Assembly: GCF_030552475.1 (NCBI RefSeq)
Contig: NZ_JAUPED010000006.1
Span: forward strand, 124,001-188,000
Direction of reading: 5' to 3'
DNA length: 64,000 nucleotides
Source: Mariniflexile sp. AS56
GTDB lineage: Bacteria; Bacteroidota; Bacteroidia; Flavobacteriales; Flavobacteriaceae
Shown here: one piece after another, positions 1 to 8,151 of the stretch
Position numbering within the stretch: position 1 is the stretch's first letter
Layout: each line of letters starts with the position of its first letter
Notes under the pieces: model-generated
What the model saw: only the letters and a program-made list of their open reading frames with translations
Told to the model about the DNA's origin: nothing
Database searches by the model: none
Program-made: the position numbers and the translations under genes

Positions 1-1741
1 AAACCAAACCGTTTGATTTAGTGAAATGTTTAAACTTATTGGCACCTTTAATGTATTGGTTTAATCCACCACCTCTGGTTCCTATCCAAATGGTGCCGCT
101 ACTATCTTCAAATAAACTTAAAATAGCGTTTGATGTTAATCCGTTTTCTATGGATGGTAAATATTCTTCAATAGATTCATTATTAAAATCAACCTTAAAA
201 AGGCCTTCCCCTCGTGTACCAATCCATAATTCATTTGTTATAGTGTATAACAAGGTTGATGTATGGTTATTGGCTAGTTTGGTTTTAACGGCTTGTTTAA
301 ATTTTGATAGTTGATTTTCGGAGTTAATTATGTCTACGCCTCCATTCCATAAACCTACCCATATTTCATTATTGTTTATTACAGCAATATCATTTATTAT
401 GTTTTTGAATTTTTTTATCTCTGTTAGTTTTAAGTTACGTTTCTGGGGTGTGTAGCTGTCTGTTATATATAGTGCTGAGTTGTTTACTAAAAGAAGTTTA
501 TCTTTTTCGAAATTCCTGTATATAAGATTGAGGTTATTAATTCCTGTTTCAATTTTAAAGTAAGTATTTAACTTGGGGTTGTATTTGTATAACCCATCGT
601 TCATGGCAACTAAAATGGTGTTTGGGTTATAGAATAATAGACTCCGCCCAATAGCATTATCAATCTTGTTTATGGTTTCTATTTTATTAAAATTGAAAAT
701 AGAGGTTCGCCCTAAATATTTGTTAATACCTTTTAAAGTACCAATCCATAAGTTTCCGTTGGTATCAAATGTTGTATTGGTTATATGGTTGCTTTTTAAA
801 CTGCCTTTTGAAGGGCTTTGAGAAAAGTTGGTAAACTCATAACTATTATCATTTCTAACAGCTTTAAATAACCCTCCTGTTGTGCCTATCCATATATCAT
901 TATTGGTTGGGTTTAGTGTTAGGTATGTAGACGTTGCATTAGGAGCCGTAGGATTCATAAAGTTTTCATAATGCTCTAAAATCTCAACTTTGTAGTCTGT
1001 TTTATTATAACCTAAAACAAAAAGACCTTTGTCTGTAAGTGCTATAATTTTGTTGTTTTCAAAAAGTTTTAAAGACTTAATACTTTTTTTGAAATTGGAT
1101 TGTATGTATTCATTTTTATCGTTTAGAATAAAAATGCCTTTTGGTGTACCCAACCAATACCTTCCAAAATGGTCTTCTTCAAAAGAGTTTATTTGTCTTT
1201 CAAAGCTAATTAAATTAGCATCGTTCGTATAATTGAATTTGGTATCAAAATAAGTTTTGTCATATTCCTTAGTCGTTCTAATTTTAACAAGCCCTGTATT
1301 CCTTAAATTGGCCCAAATATCTCCATTAGAAGACTTATTTAGTACCGTTACTGTAATATTTTTGTAGAAGCCTTTAAATTTATTTTCACTTCTGTTATAG
1401 TGTATTAAATAGCTTTCACTTCCAATCCAGAGATTTGTGTTGTCGTCTTCTATAATAGAATTTATACCATTGTTAGGAATGGAGTGTTCGTCGAAAACGT
1501 CTAGCTGGAAAGAGATTAAATTATTACCATCGTAGCGGTATAGTCCTGTATCACACCCAATCCATAAATAACCATAACTGTCTACAAATTGTGTATTCAC
1601 TTTTTTATTAAAGGGCACACCTTGTATTTCCAACTCATGAAAATAAGTGTCGTTTGATTGGGCATAACTAAATGTGAAACTTAGTAGAAATAGATAAAAG
1701 GAGCAAGTTGTTAGGGGACGAATTTTATTTCTAAAAAACAT
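1..1741 (-). CDS. Hybrid two-component sensor, N-terminal propeller part (cut by left edge)
   Basis: The minus strand is open from the ATG at 1741 to the window edge, about 580 codons. The product starts with a signal peptide ending around SYAQ. It then carries repeated two-component regulator propeller units built around W-I-G or W-V-G, for example YLWIG, NLWIG, DIWIG, EIWVG, ELWIG and TIWIG. The last visible residues, FKHFTKSNGL, are the typical start of a further blade. In Bacteroidota, such propellers form the periplasmic sensor of hybrid two-component regulators of polysaccharide loci, followed by Y_Y_Y, histidine kinase, receiver and AraC-type DNA-binding domains; those parts would lie left of the window and are inferred. 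It is divergent from the sulfatase at 2133, which fits control of this locus. A simpler sensor kinase or a LuxR-type propeller protein is possible. Confidence 0.85.
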   Translation of the reverse strand, partial: MFFRNKIRPLTTCSFYLFLLSFTFSYAQSNDTYFHELEIQGVPFNKKVNTQFVDSYGYLWIGCDTGLYRYDGNNLISFQLDVFDEHSIPNNGINSIIEDDNTNLWIGSESYLIHYNRSENKFKGFYKNITVTVLNKSSNGDIWANLRNTGLVKIRTTKEYDKTYFDTKFNYTNDANLISFERQINSFEEDHFGRYWLGTPKGIFILNDKNEYIQSNFKKSIKSLKLFENNKIIALTDKGLFVLGYNKTDYKVEILEHYENFMNPTAPNATSTYLTLNPTNNDIWIGTTGGLFKAVRNDNSYEFTNFSQSPSKGSLKSNHITNTTFDTNGNLWIGTLKGINKYLGRTSIFNFNKIETINKIDNAIGRSLLFYNPNTILVAMNDGLYKYNPKLNTYFKIETGINNLNLIYRNFEKDKLLLVNNSALYITDSYTPQKRNLKLTEIKKFKNIINDIAVINNNEIWVGLWNGGVDIINSENQLSKFKQAVKTKLANNHTSTLLYTITNELWIGTRGEGLFKVDFNNESIEEYLPSIENGLTSNAILSLFEDSSGTIWIGTRGGGLNQYIKGANKFKHFTKSNGLV

Positions 1742-2132
1742 GTGTGTGGCTATTTATTTGTTAAGTTGGGAAGCGTTTCCACTTCTAATAATTGTTGAGA
1801 TAATGGTGAAATCAACGATTGTACAATATCTTATTTTTTTTCTGACACTGCAACATTTTTACCACCCAATCATGTTGTAAAAGGAGCGTAATAATGTCTC
1901 AAAACGGCAATATCTTAACTTTTTAAGGATTTTGCAACATATGAGAGCAACAAAAGAGAATATTAGTTTGAATGTTGGTTGTAAGTTTGGTACTGTAAAA
2001 TAATAGCTAGGAGATAGTAAGTATTTTATATGGTTGAATTAACGAATAATCTTTTCGTTAGATTTTTTTAAATTTTTATAACTAAATGCAAGGGATTGGG
2101 TTTTCAACTCCCTTTTTTTAAATCAAACTTAA
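1742..2132. promoter_or_regulatory. Divergent intergenic control region with two spaced direct repeats
   Basis: This 391-bp AT-rich stretch separates the divergent sensor gene and the first sulfatase. It contains a two-part motif twice in the same orientation: CAATATCTTA, 16 bases, then GCAACAT, at 1824-1856 and 1908-1940. The internal spacing is identical and the copies are 84 bp apart. A TAnnTTTG box of the Bacteroidota -7 type (TAAGTTTG) lies at 1982-1989, but no convincing -33 element sits at the usual distance. The repeats look like paired sites for a dimeric regulator. No open reading frame is visible. Confidence 0.5.
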
Positions 2133-3626
2133 ATGTTCAAATTTTCTTTATCTATCCAAGTTTTAGTTGTTGCGGTGCTTTTAACGTCTTGTGATTTTTC
2201 GAATAAAAATCAAAAGACAGAGGCCATTGCTCAAAATGAAAAAAACATCAATGAAAAACAACCAAATATTATATATATTCTTGCTGATGATCTTGGATAT
2301 GGTGATTTGAGTTGTTATGGTCAAGATAAATTTAAAACACCAAACATCGATAAGTTGGCATCTCAAGGCATGTTGTTTTCTCAGCATTATTCTGGTAGTA
2401 CCGTTTGTGCGCCTTCTAGGTCTGCTTTACTAACGGGAATGCACACTGGCCACACCGTTGTTAGAGGTAACAAAGAAATGCAGCCAGAGGGACAATACCC
2501 TATTCCAGATAATACATATACACTGGCAGAAGTGATGAAAAAAGCAGGCTATAAAACTGGTGCTTTTGGTAAATGGGGACTTGGTTATCCTGGATCTGAG
2601 GGAGACCCAATTAGTCAAGGGTTTGATGAGTTTTATGGCTATAATTGTCAGCGTTTAGGACACCATTATTATCCAGACCATTTATGGTCTAATAATGATT
2701 CGATTGTGTTAAAAGGGAATGCGGGCCTTTCAAAGACTGAATATGCGCCTAGTTTGATTCATGATAAAACAATGGAGTTTATTGAGCAGAATAAATCAAA
2801 ACCATTTTTCTTATACGTTGCTTCTATAATTCCACATGCTGAATTGGCAGCGCCAGAAGCTCTTATGGAAAAATATAGAAACAAATTTCTGCCAGAGAAG
2901 AAATTTAAAGGGGTAGATAGTGGTCCTGATTATAGAAAAGGGTCTTATGCCTCGCAAAATGAATCTCACGCTGCTTTTGTAGCGATGATTGATTTATTAG
3001 ATCAACAAGTTGGGGAAATCATGGACAAAGTTGAAGAACTTGGAATAGCAGATAATACGATTATTATTTTCACATCAGATAATGGACCGCATAAAGAAGG
3101 TGGAGCCGATCCTAAGTATTTTGATAGTAATGGCCCCTTTAAAGGAACTAAAAGAGATTTATATGAAGGTGGTATTCGTGTGCCTATGATTGCGAAGTGG
3201 CCAGGGAAAATAAAACCAGGTAGTAAATCTGAGCTTGTTTCTGCTTTTTGGGATATTTTTCCAACGTTTACAGATATCACAGGTGTTGATACCCCTAAAA
3301 ATATAGATGGTATTTCAATGTTACCAGAATTATTAGGTAATAAGGCAGAGCAAGTTAAACATAAATATTTGTATTGGGAGTTTCATGAAAAAGGAGGTCG
3401 ACAAGCCGTTAGAATGGGCGATTGGAAAGCGGTGAAGTATAATGTATTAAAAACACCAGACACCCCTTTAGAACTTTATAATTTAACCAACGATTTGGGT
3501 GAAACAAACAATGTTGCAGCGCAGTTCCCTGATGTTGTAGAAGAATTGGAAGCTATTTTTAAAGAAGCAAGAACGCCTTCAGATGTTTTTACATTTAGTC
3601 AAGAGACGTTCTTAAATGTGGATTAA
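2133..3626 (+). CDS. S1-family sulfatase, lipoprotein
   Basis: A 497-residue formylglycine-dependent sulfatase that should remove sulfate esters from the glycan in the periplasm or at the membrane surface. The lipobox LTSC puts the lipidated cysteine at residue 20. Metal-binding aspartates are at 52-53 (ADDLG), and the C-A-P-S-R maturation motif starts at Cys92. The usual GKWH reads GKWG at 146-149, a variation seen in some S1 subfamilies. The DNG metal and substrate motif is near residue 316. Length and motif order are normal for S1 sulfatases. It is the first gene of a plus-strand group and has 242 bp before the next sulfatase. Sulfate position and subfamily cannot be told from sequence alone. 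Confidence 0.93.
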   Translation: MFKFSLSIQVLVVAVLLTSCDFSNKNQKTEAIAQNEKNINEKQPNIIYILADDLGYGDLSCYGQDKFKTPNIDKLASQGMLFSQHYSGSTVCAPSRSALLTGMHTGHTVVRGNKEMQPEGQYPIPDNTYTLAEVMKKAGYKTGAFGKWGLGYPGSEGDPISQGFDEFYGYNCQRLGHHYYPDHLWSNNDSIVLKGNAGLSKTEYAPSLIHDKTMEFIEQNKSKPFFLYVASIIPHAELAAPEALMEKYRNKFLPEKKFKGVDSGPDYRKGSYASQNESHAAFVAMIDLLDQQVGEIMDKVEELGIADNTIIIFTSDNGPHKEGGADPKYFDSNGPFKGTKRDLYEGGIRVPMIAKWPGKIKPGSKSELVSAFWDIFPTFTDITGVDTPKNIDGISMLPELLGNKAEQVKHKYLYWEFHEKGGRQAVRMGDWKAVKYNVLKTPDTPLELYNLTNDLGETNNVAAQFPDVVEELEAIFKEARTPSDVFTFSQETFLNVD

Positions 3627-3868
3627 TTAAATTTTAAGAATACATCAAACATAATAGTAGTAATTCATCATACTAAGTTTTAGAGGTGTTTGATAATAGT
3701 TGTGGTGAGTATACCCAATCTAAATCTCAAATCTTATCTTAAGGTTGGAGATGGTGATTTGACATGATTCAAATTAGTGTTTATACTCAAAAGATATATT
3801 TAAAAGAACACTACTAATGGAACACGTTTGGGTGTCGTGGTCATTTTAAAATTAAAAAGAAGCATAGA

Positions 3869-5326
3869 ATGAATTTATTATTCAACACAAAAATAAAAAA
3901 CATTCATTCTTATTATATATTGCTTTTAACTTTAGTTCTAGCAGTATCCTGTAAAAGTGCGGCAGATGATAAAAAAACGTTAAACTCTGGAAAACAACCA
4001 AATATCATTGTTATTTTAATTGACGATGCCGGTTATGCCGATTTTGGTTTTATGGGTAGTAAAGATTTAGAAACTCCTAATATAGATAAGCTTGCTAAAA
4101 GCGGTGTTATTTTAACAGATGCGCATGTAAGTGCTACGGTCTGCGCCCCTTCAAGAGCCGGGTTAATTACGGGGAAATATCAACAACGTTTTGGATTTGA
4201 AGCTAATAATACCGGTTATGGTGATTCTGGAGATATAGGACTCTCTGATGACGTAGTAACCATGGCCGATGTGTTTAAAGCAAATGGCTATAAAACGATA
4301 GCTTTAGGGAAATGGCATTTGGGAAAGGACAAAACAGACCACCCAAACCAAAGAGGATTCGATGAGTTTTTTGGTTTTGAAACAGGAAGTCGATCTTATT
4401 TTCCGCTAGAGAACCCTTCAAAATATAATATGCTACAACATAATGGCGAGCGTGTTGAGTTTAAAGGTTATATGACGGATGTTTTAGGTGACCAATCTGT
4501 AAAATATATTGAAGCGAATAAAGATCAACCATTTTTCATGTATTTATCCTATAATGCGGTGCATACACCTATGGAAGCTAAAGCGGAGCATTTAGAAAAA
4601 TATAAAAAGCACTCAAGACAAAAGTTAGCAGCGATGACTTGGTCTTTGGATGAAAATGTTGGCAAATTGCAACAAAAGCTAAAACACTTAGGCTTAGAAG
4701 AAAATACTTTGATTTATTTTTTAAGTGATAATGGGGGAGCGGCGAACAACAGTTCTAGCGGTGGACCATTAAAAGGGTGGAAAGGTAATAAGTTTGAAGG
4801 TGGCCATCGCGTGCCTTTTATAGTTAGCTGGCCCAAAGAAATTAAAGGTGAACAAACATTTAGCGGCCTATCTTCTTCATTAGATATTTTTACAACGTCT
4901 TTAGCGGCAGCAAAAATCACAAAAGCAGAAAACTTAGTTTTAGATGGTGTCGATTTATTGCCCTATTTAAAAGGCGATAAAACTGGAAACCCACATGATA
5001 AATTGTTTTGGAGAAAATTAGAGGAGGCAGGAGCTAGAATAGGAGATTATAAATTGGTTCGATTGCAAAATTATGGAGCGTCTCTTTATAATTTGACAAC
5101 TGATTTAGGTGAAACAACCAACCTTGAAACCATTCAAACAGAAGCATTTCAACGGCTACAAGACGAATTGAAAAGTTGGGAAACTAAAATGATGGAACCA
5201 TTGTGGGGTGAAGAACGTGAGTGGATGGATGTAACTTATCACATTCACAAACGTTTAATGCAGAATAAAGAGGTTTTATACTCCAATCCGAAGACTATGA
5301 AGGCGTTAGAGTTTAAGGAAAAATGA
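3869..5326 (+). CDS. S1-family sulfatase, lipoprotein
   Basis: A 485-residue sulfatase with lipobox AVSC (lipidated Cys28). It has paired aspartates 52-53 (DDAG), a C-A-P-S-R maturation site at Cys92, GKWHLG near residue 147 and DNGG near residue 287. The motif after the active site, KYQQRFGFE, differs from the first sulfatase, so the two are probably different S1 subfamilies acting on different sulfate positions; this is inference. The C-terminal 60 residues are rich in charged and aromatic residues and end the gene cleanly. The 242-bp gap before it holds no gene or clear motif. Confidence 0.93.
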   Translation: MNLLFNTKIKNIHSYYILLLTLVLAVSCKSAADDKKTLNSGKQPNIIVILIDDAGYADFGFMGSKDLETPNIDKLAKSGVILTDAHVSATVCAPSRAGLITGKYQQRFGFEANNTGYGDSGDIGLSDDVVTMADVFKANGYKTIALGKWHLGKDKTDHPNQRGFDEFFGFETGSRSYFPLENPSKYNMLQHNGERVEFKGYMTDVLGDQSVKYIEANKDQPFFMYLSYNAVHTPMEAKAEHLEKYKKHSRQKLAAMTWSLDENVGKLQQKLKHLGLEENTLIYFLSDNGGAANNSSSGGPLKGWKGNKFEGGHRVPFIVSWPKEIKGEQTFSGLSSSLDIFTTSLAAAKITKAENLVLDGVDLLPYLKGDKTGNPHDKLFWRKLEEAGARIGDYKLVRLQNYGASLYNLTTDLGETTNLETIQTEAFQRLQDELKSWETKMMEPLWGEEREWMDVTYHIHKRLMQNKEVLYSNPKTMKALEFKEK

Positions 5327-5477
5327 GAAGTCAAATAGTATCCTAGAATTTAAATAGTTTTGTTCAAGTAGTAGGAAGTTATTTAATACATAAAAGAACG
5401 GAATAAAATTTTGTTAATAGGATATTTAATTTGATAGAAAGCAGGTTTTTAATTAATTGAATTCTTATAAAATTGAT

Positions 5478-8051
5478 ATGATAAAAGGTTTATTGGTTTT
5501 TAAACAATCCATTTTTAGTAAGCATTTTTTTAAATTGTTTTTGTGTTTTTTGGTAACAAGTTTTTGTTACGCACAAAATAGTCAGAAAATAGCATTAAAC
5601 GGCGAATGGTCTTTTAAAACGGATCCTTACGCTAAAGGAGAATCATCCAAATGGTTTGCAAAAGATGTAAATACTGCATCTTGGGACACTATGACAGTTC
5701 CTGGAAATTGGGATTTGGTAAATGAGTACTCAGAATATGTAGGCGATGCTTGGTACACAAGAACCTTTAGGATTGATGAAACCTTAAATACGGCGCAACT
5801 TCGCTTAGTATTTCAATCCGTTTATAATGACTCTAAAGTTTGGGTCAATGGGCATTTTATAGGTGAGAATCATTTTGGATTTTTACCTTTTCATTTAGAT
5901 ATCACCAAATACATTAATAAAGGTGGAGAAAACAGAGTAACCGTTTTGGTTAATAATGTTTTCAAAAGTGGCGCTATGTGGAATTGGGGAGGTATTAGAA
6001 GACCAGTTTGGTTAGAAATAACACCTGAAACACGTATCGAATTGCAACATATAGACGCTGTTCCTAACTTGAAAAAGGGTACGGCGCAACTCAATGTAAA
6101 AGTCGTAAGTAGCAATTCTGGTTCTAGTCCAAAAGCGGTAAGATTTAATATTGACATTAAGAGAAAAGGAAGTGTTATTGCATCAGGAACAGTAAAAACT
6201 ACCATTCCAGCCAACACCGTCAACCATATTATCAACTGGTCGTACAACTTACCAAAATCTAAAGTAGACTTATGGCATTTTGATTTTCCTAATTTATATG
6301 AATCTCATGTTAGTCTGTCTGATAGCAAAGCTGTTTTACATTCAAACACAGATCGATTTGGTATTCGAAAGATAGAAATAGTGGGGTTGCAATTGCTTTT
6401 AAATGGCGAAAGTATTCGTCCTGTTGGATTTAATGTGGTGCCCGAAGATCGCTTTACAGGAAACACGCTTCCCATAGAACGTATTAAGGAAGATGTAGAT
6501 TTGATGAAGAGTCTTGGAGCCAATATGGCACGACTAAGCCATGTAAACTTACCCAAAGAATATTTGGACTATTTAGATGAAAAAGGGATTATGATCTTTG
6601 AGGAAGTGGGTTTATGGGGGAAAGATGTATTAGTAGATCCTGACCATCCAAAACCAAAAGAATGGTTGCAAAGAATTATAGAAAATAGTTATAACCATCC
6701 CGCAATTATAGGTTGGAGTGTAGGTAATGAACTAGGAATGGCATCTAAAAATCCTAAAGTTAATGAATATGTAAAAGGAGCACTACAATTGGCAGAAGAA
6801 TTAGATCCTAATAGAATAGCGGTATCTGTGTCAAATACGGCGAATAACTCTGCTAAAGAAGCGACCATGTACTCCGATTTAGCAATGCTTAATGGGTATC
6901 AAAATTGGGGCAAAAAAGCCGAGGGTACTTGGAAAAATCATCAGAAACCAGTTTTCATGTCGGAGTTTGGAGAAGAACTAAATTCGGAAGACCCAAACTT
7001 AGGCGATATTCCTGCCGAAAAAATGCTGAATGAATTACGAAACAAACCCTATATTTTAGGTGCTTCGTTATGGGCTTTTAATGATTATAGGAGTACCTAT
7101 TATGGGAAAACAGGATGGGCAACACCTCCCTCACAAAATAGAGCATGGGGAATTGTAACTTCTTTTCGAGAAAAGAAAAGAGGGTTTAAGAGTATTCAAA
7201 AGGAGTTTTCTCCTATTAGGGACTTAACTATTTCAACTATTGATACTAAAAATGGAAAAGCGAAAGTTACTATTCAACCCAGAAATAAATTAGACATTCC
7301 TGCCAATATATTGAGGGGCTATCAATTACAATGGACTCTTTTTGATAATAATTTTAAACTTGTTGAAACGCAAACTCAATCTGTTAAAACTATTTTCCCT
7401 GGAGATGCTGCATTTGAAATACCTTTAAACTGGAAGGCAGATGCTCATCTGAGTATGATAGAAATCACTTTTATCGATCCGCAAGGCTATAAAGTGTATG
7501 AAGAGATTGTCAACTTTAAAGTGCCACAACAGCCCGTTATTGAATTTACCAATACAGCGAACAATGCGGTCCGTCTTTATTTCAAAAAAAGTAAAGATGC
7601 AGAGGAGTATTATGTTCAGTATAAAAAAGGAGATTCCATTTTTAAGTCTGATAAAACAATTAACAGCTTTATCGAAATCGAAGATAAAAAAGTGAAGCTT
7701 GGAGAAACCTGGACATATCAATTAGTAGCCATTAATAATAAAGGGGAGAGTATCCCTTCTGAACCAGTTTTACTCATAAAAGACGAAGACGAATTACCAC
7801 CAATAATTTGGGGTTCAAAACGTCTTGAAACTAATCTTTTTATAGCCTATAGCGTATCTCCCTACGATTATTTATATGAAGTAGCTTATGGTTTTGCCCC
7901 TAATAAATTAGATCATATAATAACTTCCAAAGTACAAGGAGTACTTAATATTCCCAATCTTGAAAAAGGAATACCTATTTATTATAAAATGAGAGTGATT
8001 AAACAATGGGGATTTGCTAGTGAGTGGACAGAAGCGTTAAAAAGTGAATGA
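5478..8051 (+). CDS. GH2-family glycoside hydrolase (beta-galactosidase/glucuronidase type)
   Basis: This 857-residue exported enzyme has the full GH2 layout: a sugar-binding jelly-roll (NGEWSF, about 41-185), an immunoglobulin-like sandwich (about 200-300), a TIM barrel (about 305-580) and a fibronectin-III-like C-terminal part with a YYVQYKKG segment. The barrel shows WSVGNELG, giving acid/base Glu418, and MSEFGEE, giving nucleophile Glu496. A hydrophobic signal ends at CYA-QN. I use the ATG at 5478; a TTG at 5457 is in frame but adds only seven residues before the signal. Family specificity covers beta-galactose, beta-glucuronic acid and beta-mannose, so the side group removed here is unknown. 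It lies in the same direction as both sulfatases. Confidence 0.92.
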   Translation: MIKGLLVFKQSIFSKHFFKLFLCFLVTSFCYAQNSQKIALNGEWSFKTDPYAKGESSKWFAKDVNTASWDTMTVPGNWDLVNEYSEYVGDAWYTRTFRIDETLNTAQLRLVFQSVYNDSKVWVNGHFIGENHFGFLPFHLDITKYINKGGENRVTVLVNNVFKSGAMWNWGGIRRPVWLEITPETRIELQHIDAVPNLKKGTAQLNVKVVSSNSGSSPKAVRFNIDIKRKGSVIASGTVKTTIPANTVNHIINWSYNLPKSKVDLWHFDFPNLYESHVSLSDSKAVLHSNTDRFGIRKIEIVGLQLLLNGESIRPVGFNVVPEDRFTGNTLPIERIKEDVDLMKSLGANMARLSHVNLPKEYLDYLDEKGIMIFEEVGLWGKDVLVDPDHPKPKEWLQRIIENSYNHPAIIGWSVGNELGMASKNPKVNEYVKGALQLAEELDPNRIAVSVSNTANNSAKEATMYSDLAMLNGYQNWGKKAEGTWKNHQKPVFMSEFGEELNSEDPNLGDIPAEKMLNELRNKPYILGASLWAFNDYRSTYYGKTGWATPPSQNRAWGIVTSFREKKRGFKSIQKEFSPIRDLTISTIDTKNGKAKVTIQPRNKLDIPANILRGYQLQWTLFDNNFKLVETQTQSVKTIFPGDAAFEIPLNWKADAHLSMIEITFIDPQGYKVYEEIVNFKVPQQPVIEFTNTANNAVRLYFKKSKDAEEYYVQYKKGDSIFKSDKTINSFIEIEDKKVKLGETWTYQLVAINNKGESIPSEPVLLIKDEDELPPIIWGSKRLETNLFIAYSVSPYDYLYEVAYGFAPNKLDHIITSKVQGVLNIPNLEKGIPIYYKMRVIKQWGFASEWTEALKSE

Positions 8052-8151
8052 TTGTTTCTTTGTGAAATCAACTTCAATACGCTTTGCTTCTTATTGTAAA
8101 CTAATTATTTACAACCTTAAAAAATAAAACAACTTAAATAAAGACAATTAA

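Noticed and set aside
21-1232. Plus-strand open stretches at 21-314 and 1029-1232
   Set aside because: They are antisense to the continuous sensor reading frame on the minus strand and show no family motif.
1982-1989. A complete promoter before the first sulfatase
   Set aside because: The -7 type box has no -33 element at a usual distance, so only the box is mentioned.
5457-5477. TTG start for the GH2 gene
   Set aside because: The ATG at 5478 gives a better signal peptide, and no ribosome-binding site favours the TTG.
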